A stretch of DNA of 64,000 bases from Xenopus tropicalis (Eukaryota; Chordata; Amphibia; Anura; Pipidae). Shown here piece by piece: positions 60,013 through 64,000 of this stretch (positions are counted from its first letter, which is position 1; the number at the start of each line of letters is the position of its first letter). Both the position numbers and the translations under genes were made by a program. The notes beneath the pieces were generated by a model. The model saw only the letters and a program-made list of their open reading frames with translations, was not told the DNA's origin and did no database searches. The stretch is from positions 67,728,222-67,792,221 of the forward strand of contig NC_030677.2 of the NCBI RefSeq assembly GCF_000004195.4, in the 5' to 3' direction.

Positions 60013-61099
60013 TCCAGTGTTTAGTTTGAATAGATCACTATCAGTTTTACTAAGAAGGGGTGCAGAACCTTTATGTACAAGGCAGCCCTGTATTTACACC
60101 TGCCATAAGCTTTGTGTGCTTTTTTTGCATGCAGAGCAGTAGTTAATGGTCCCTAATAAGTCTAAAACTCATCCAAAGCCAACAAAGCTTTAGGGTATCA
60201 CACAAGGTAGGAGTAAAGGTAGAGTGTTCTTATTTCTGCTTCATTATATCCCATAAATGTCAGTATTTCTCTGGCCACATCCCAGGGGTTATGTAGCATT
60301 TAGTGAAGAAAATTTAGTGGTGGTGTATTGCAATCCTTAGCCAGTAAGAACTTCTTGATCTATCACCCCATTATTAAATGCTTCCATATCCATCCTCTGT
60401 ATCAATTTCCTTTCCTGCCTGTATCATATGAGATTTATTTGCAGTACCCCCAGTGTTTTTCTCCCTCTGCTAAGTAAGTAGATTTGTCCATAACTATCGC
60501 TCATCCCTTGTGGTGTTTATTGATTACATTCTGATTACTTTGCAAGATAGTAATTGCTTTGTGTTCCTGAAAAGATAGGTTTTTAGTTTTGTTTGGCAAT
60601 TTGTAGTATTAATAGTTTATGCACTTAATGCAATAATATAGCCCTGTTCTTACTCTGGAATAAAGTCATTTTTGTGCAACCCTAATGAAGTTAAATTCCT
60701 ATCAATGTTAGTTGCTAGATTCTTGTACTTTTAACTTGTGAGGGAACAAACCCAGGACCCTTATTCAGTACTAGGAAAGAGGCAACATGATGAAATGATT
60801 TACCTAATCCTCTGTTTCTCTTTGGGGTGCACTTCTTTTTAATGGGTAGTGTTGGGTTGCATGGAGGCTTCTGTTTTACATCTTCATTTCTGGGGATTTT
60901 CTGTGGAGTTATTCCTAAACAAAGTTATGAAGTGGAAGAAGTGAAATCTATCCCTAGGGAAAGGTTATTGACTGTAGGAACGAAAGAAAGGGACACTTAC
61001 AGAATTGCCTTCGTATTTACATTTTACCATAGGAGTTAGCAGGTACAAAAAGTGGTGGAAAGATTCTAGACACTTTTTGAAAATGACTGTGAATGTGTT
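60013..61099. other. DNA downstream of mcub, nothing recognised
   Basis: No gene, RNA gene or repeat end was seen. A 70-codon frame at 60827-61039 has no known features. Confidence 0.4.
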
Positions 61100-61610
61100 A
61101 CTTTTGACATTCTGATTCATAGTAATGAACACATATGCAAAAATAAGCAATTTTTTAGTTATGATTCCATTCATTCCTCACTTTACTCTTGACCTATTTC
61201 ATTTTGAGTAGTATATAAATGCCAGGGGTGGCACTCCGCTTCAGTCTTTGTCTGGGTGCAAGGTAAATAGTTTAAATATTGAAAAGACCAGCAACACAGA
61301 GTTTATTGCAAAATTAGTTGTGTATTGAAAAATGCATGAACAGCCAATATATAAGGTGCCATGAGAAAGGTCCTGACAGGGATTAGAATTTTGATCATCA
61401 GTCTTATTGTGCAGTACATTTTTATTCCTTTGATTGGTTTTACTATATTTTACAGATTTTATGCCATTCTGCATTTAGCCCTGTATTTCACAAGGCTAAA
61501 CATAGTTAAAGAATGTGAGTAGGCTTAACAACTACGCTGGATTTTTTTTTCTATAACACAGGTAGGGATAAGGAAGGTGGGCTAAAACTATGAAAAAGCC
61601 TTTTAAGGTG

Positions 61611-61683
61611 CAGTGGTGCTGGGGATTGAACCCAGGCGTTACTCTTTGTAAAGCAGACATGGTAACTACCACACCATGATCTG
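61611..61683 (-). pseudogene. Degenerate tRNA-Val copy 1
   Basis: It aligns base for base over 65 positions with the intact gene at 61993, keeping TCTGCTTTACA and CTGGGTTCAATCCCCAG. The acceptor stem is destroyed (CAGATCA against CACCACT) and the anticodon stem is broken. It cannot fold as a tRNA. Confidence 0.75.
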
Positions 61684-61992
61684 ATCTTAGGATATACTTT
61701 GGGAGGTCTTATGTGGAAATTCTTGTAAAAACTATGGTTTCCAAATTCCTTATGAAAATTCAAACAATAGTAAGGAACAGATTTAAAAACATAAGTAATG
61801 TTTCCATTGATTGTTATTCTTAGTTTTGATCTAATTCATTTCAAGTAAATTATAATTTAAATCATTTACCTCCCATTCTCCCACTTATCTTCTGCAGATG
61901 TCCCATAGAAAAATAATCCATAGCATCTCATTTGCCTTCTCTTTTACTTTAAATATGCTTGGCGACATGATCAAAAAAACTCCTGCAAGGAG

Positions 61993-62065
61993 TGGTTTCA
62001 CTGGGGATCGAACCCAGGACCTTCTGCGTGTAAAGCAGACGTGATAACCACTACACTATGAAACC
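61993..62065 (-). tRNA. tRNA-Val (anticodon UAC)
   Basis: 73 nt on the - strand. The acceptor stem GGTTTCA pairs perfectly with TGAAACC, followed by discriminator A. The anticodon stem TCTGC/GCAGA holds the loop TTTACAC with anticodon TAC. The T arm CTGGG/CCCAG holds TTCGATC. The internal promoter box A (TAGTGTAGTGG) and box B (GGTTCGATCCC) are both good. A run of seven T on the - strand (61973-61979) lies 13 nt beyond the 3' end and should terminate Pol III. The sequence agrees with the vertebrate tRNA-Val(UAC) pattern. Confidence 0.93.
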
Positions 62066-62447
62066 TAACCTTAGGTGATGTATTAGGATGTCCTGGGTTA
62101 AAATTGTTTTCAATGTTCCTTTAGACAATCTGAACCATAGCAGTCAACACAAACAAAAATAAACAATATTTTACTGATTCCGTTTATTTCTGTCTTTACA
62201 TTCAACCTCTTTCATTCAGAGTCATTTAAATGTTAAATCCTGTACCCTCCCATTCTCCTTCTTAACTTTCCCAGACATCCTATGGAAAATTAATTCAGAG
62301 CAGCTCACTAGCCTACTCCTTTTCCTTAACTGTCTTTAGTCCAGTGAAATACAGGATTAAAGTTCACTTAACACAGAACCAACATTTTTAGACTAAAATC
62401 TTGACATATCTTTTCGTTTGAAATCGTCAGAAATCTGCTTAAAGGAG

Positions 62448-62520
62448 TGGTTTCACTGGGGATTGAACCCATGCCCTACTGTGTGTAAAGCAGACGTGAT
62501 AGCCACTACACTATGAAACC
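62448..62520 (-). pseudogene. Degenerate tRNA-Val(UAC) copy 2
   Basis: Same length as the intact gene with the anticodon loop TTTACAC and a perfect acceptor stem. Two of five pairs of the anticodon stem are broken (TCTGC/ACAGT), the T stem has an A-G mismatch, and box B is changed to GGTTCAATCCC. No run of four or more T follows within 40 nt on the - strand. Probably not functional. Confidence 0.7.
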
Positions 62521-62565
62521 TAACCCTTGGTAATGAGTAATGATGTCCTGAGTTAAAATTATGTC

Positions 62566-62910
62566 AGTACATAAAAAGGGGGGTTGTGGCAGCAGTCCAA
62601 GGCAAAGTAAAAATATAATTATATATATAAGTATAATAGAAGTGCAACTAATCTGGCCAAATCAAATACAAGAATACAAAAGAAAGAGAATTGATCAATG
62701 CTTATTCCCTGGACCCGTGTTTCACTAGTCATTTGGTATCTATACAAGTGTATATATTAACGAAAACAACGCTTTTTATTTACAAAGTTATGACCATAAA
62801 ATTGACAAGCCAACATACCACCTCAAGGTAAACACCATATGGTGGTCCTAACTCTTTAGGTTATATTTTAAAGGCTGGCACCTCCCTGAGGCTGTTTACT
62901 GTGTTTCTTT
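62566..62910. mobile_element. Insertion in the tRNA-Val spacer of unknown type
   Basis: The spacer aligned between units is interrupted from about GTACATAAAAAGGGGGG to about CCTCCCTGAGGCTG. The interior (for example CCCTGGACCCGTGTTTCACT) has no recognised family. Boundaries were inferred only from comparison of units. Confidence 0.4.
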
Positions 62911-63240
62911 GGGCAATCTGAACCAAAGTAATCAATAAATATGCAAAAATAAGCAATATTTTACTGATTATATTTTTTCTCTCTGTACTTTCAACCTCTC
63001 TTATTCAGAGTAATTTGTGTTAAATCCTGTACCCTCCCATTCTCCCACATGTACTATGGAAAAATAATCCAGAGTAGCTTGTGAGATAACTCCTTTCTGT
63101 AACTGTGTTTAGCCCAGTAAAATACAGGCATAACTACAGAATGCAATACAATCAGTATCATACAATAAAATAAACAAGGAATACAAATGACTGCCCAGCA
63201 AGATTGGTGATTAAAAACCCAAGTTTTGCTGTGTAATTTA

Positions 63241-63498
63241 AGGGCTGTGGCACACGGGGAGATAAGTCGCCCACAACAAATCTCCCTTGTCGTGGGCGAC
63301 TAATCTCCCCGAAATGCCATCCCACCGGCGAGAATGTAAATCGGGTTGGGATGGATTTCCCCGAAATCGCGGCGCCGCGTATGCCATCCCACCAGCGATT
63401 TACATTCTCGCCGGTGGGATGGCTTTTCGGGGAGATTAGTCGCCCACGACAAGGGAGATTTGTTGTGGCCGACTTATCTCCCCGTGTGAGACAGCCCT
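63241..63498. mobile_element. Family E palindromic MITE, best-preserved copy
   Basis: 258 bp with inverted ends AGGGCTGTGGCACACGGGGA and TCCCCGTGTGAGACAGCCCT. Long arms contain GGGAGATTTGTTGTGG and CTCGCCGGTGGGATGG with near-perfect complements, around a GCGGCGCCGC centre. It lies inside the tRNA-Val array. Confidence 0.85.
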
Positions 63499-63523
63499 AT
63501 TAGTCACTAAAGAAGGGAGGCAA

Positions 63524-63570
63524 GGACCATCGGCATTTAGCAGACCTGATAACCACCACATTATGAAATC
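63524..63570 (-). pseudogene. Truncated tRNA-Val copy 3
   Basis: The 5' two thirds of a tRNA-Val are recognisable (GCAGACCTGATAACCAC and TTATGAAAT on the + strand against GCAGACGTGATAACCAC and CTATGAAAC). The T arm and 3' end are missing, and a 2-base gap is present. Confidence 0.65.
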
Positions 63571-63667
63571 TATTCTTGCCTGTAATTTTGGAGTTACTCT
63601 TGTCAATTTAAACTATTATAACAAGCGCACTCATAAGGAAGAAGCCCCTACTGCCTAGCATAAGAAG

Positions 63668-64000
63668 TAGAGCTGGGCGGTATGACCAAAAATTTATATC
63701 ACTGTATTTTTCAAAATTATATCGGTGTCACGGTATTTTTTTTTCCATGCATGATTAGGTGTTAACCCCATTTCCTAATAAATTAGAGAATAATTACTGC
63801 AGTATTGAAAGGCAAGCGAAGGATCGGCAACAGAAAGTCGTAAGGTAAATCAGGCAGGCTTAGTTTCCCAGGCAAGGCCGCAGACAACATAGCACAGGAG
63901 GAGGCGTTTGATAGCTTTAAATACCCCCCACGCATGCGCAGAACTGGCGCCGTCAGCGCATCGCGGATATGTTGCGCGTGCGCAACGTCCCGCGGACAGC
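63668..64000. mobile_element. MITE with GGGCGGTATGACC end, running off the window
   Basis: AGCTGGGCGGTATGACCAAA followed by ATATCACTGTATTTTTCAAA is the start of a widespread fish and frog DNA-transposon derivative. It continues into GC-rich sequence with GCATGCGCAG and ends beyond 64000. Confidence 0.55.

Larger units (their letters stand above)
61100..63600 (-). repeat. Tandem array of tRNA-Val units
   Basis: Each unit has a tRNA-Val or remnant followed on the + strand by the same spacer, recognisable by GCAAAAATAAGCAA-type, CCCTCCCATTCTCC and ATGGAAAAATAATCCA-type phrases. Spacer matches are at 61117-61205, 61800-61960, 62110-62345 and 62920-63130. Units vary in length because of insertions (62570-62910, and the palindrome at 63241). 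Confidence 0.75.

Noticed and set aside
1..64000. CRISPR arrays, bacterial operons, phage or viral genes
   Set aside because: None seen. The direct repeats present are minisatellite, microsatellite or target duplications, and the genes have spliceosomal introns.

Overview
This is a vertebrate nuclear genomic window, most likely from the frog Xenopus (probably X. tropicalis or a close relative). Three things point there: the one protein-coding gene is a vertebrate mitochondrial gene with ordinary GT-AG introns; the intergenic and intronic DNA is packed with short palindromic DNA-transposon derivatives with TTAA target sites (T2/Kolobok style) and the 'TGGCCATACAC' and 'ACAGGTATGGGA' families I associate with Xenopus; and Tc1-like, hAT-like and Penelope-like elements occur together. 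The genus is inferred from memory of these families, not from a search.

The window holds one complete gene, mcub (mitochondrial calcium uniporter dominant-negative beta subunit), on the + strand. Eight coding exons could be placed with matching phases: 8921-8974, 48384-48453, 49430-49600, 49786-49890, 52823-52983, 54832-55035, 58170-58286 and 59810-59887. They total 960 nt and encode 319 residues. Exons 1-2 give an arginine-rich mitochondrial presequence, exons 3-4 the matrix N-terminal domain, exon 5 a coiled coil, exon 6 both membrane segments and the DIME pore motif with the two residues that separate MCUB from the channel-forming MCU, and exons 7-8 the C-terminal coiled coil. Exon 1 lies in a GC-rich promoter region with a match to the CTCF core. 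Intron 1 is about 39 kb; a poly(A) signal follows the stop codon by about 85 nt.

Region by region: 1-1050 is the 5' part of a decayed Tc1-like transposon. Positions 1051-8640 carry MITEs, some nested. Intron 1 (8975-48383) holds about half of all the repeats. These include hAT elements with perfect 8-bp target duplications, a 1,053-bp hAT element with an internal 34-bp minisatellite, and a head-to-head pair of truncated Penelope-like elements encoding a GIY-YIG domain. Introns 4 and 6 carry two copies of one Tc1 family in opposite orientation. The first has an uninterrupted 339-residue DD34E transposase, and the second is an internally deleted derivative. Downstream of mcub, 61100-63600 is a small tandem array of tRNA-Val(UAC) units on the - strand: one intact gene with a Pol III terminator, two degenerate full-length copies and one truncated copy.

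I found no operon, CRISPR, phage or other undescribed system. Most short open reading frames in this window are chance frames or products of palindromes and minisatellites. The observations most worth following up are the intact Tc1 copy, the Penelope inverted pair with its conserved terminal hairpin, the decaying tRNA-Val array, the minisatellite-bearing hAT element and the mcub promoter architecture.
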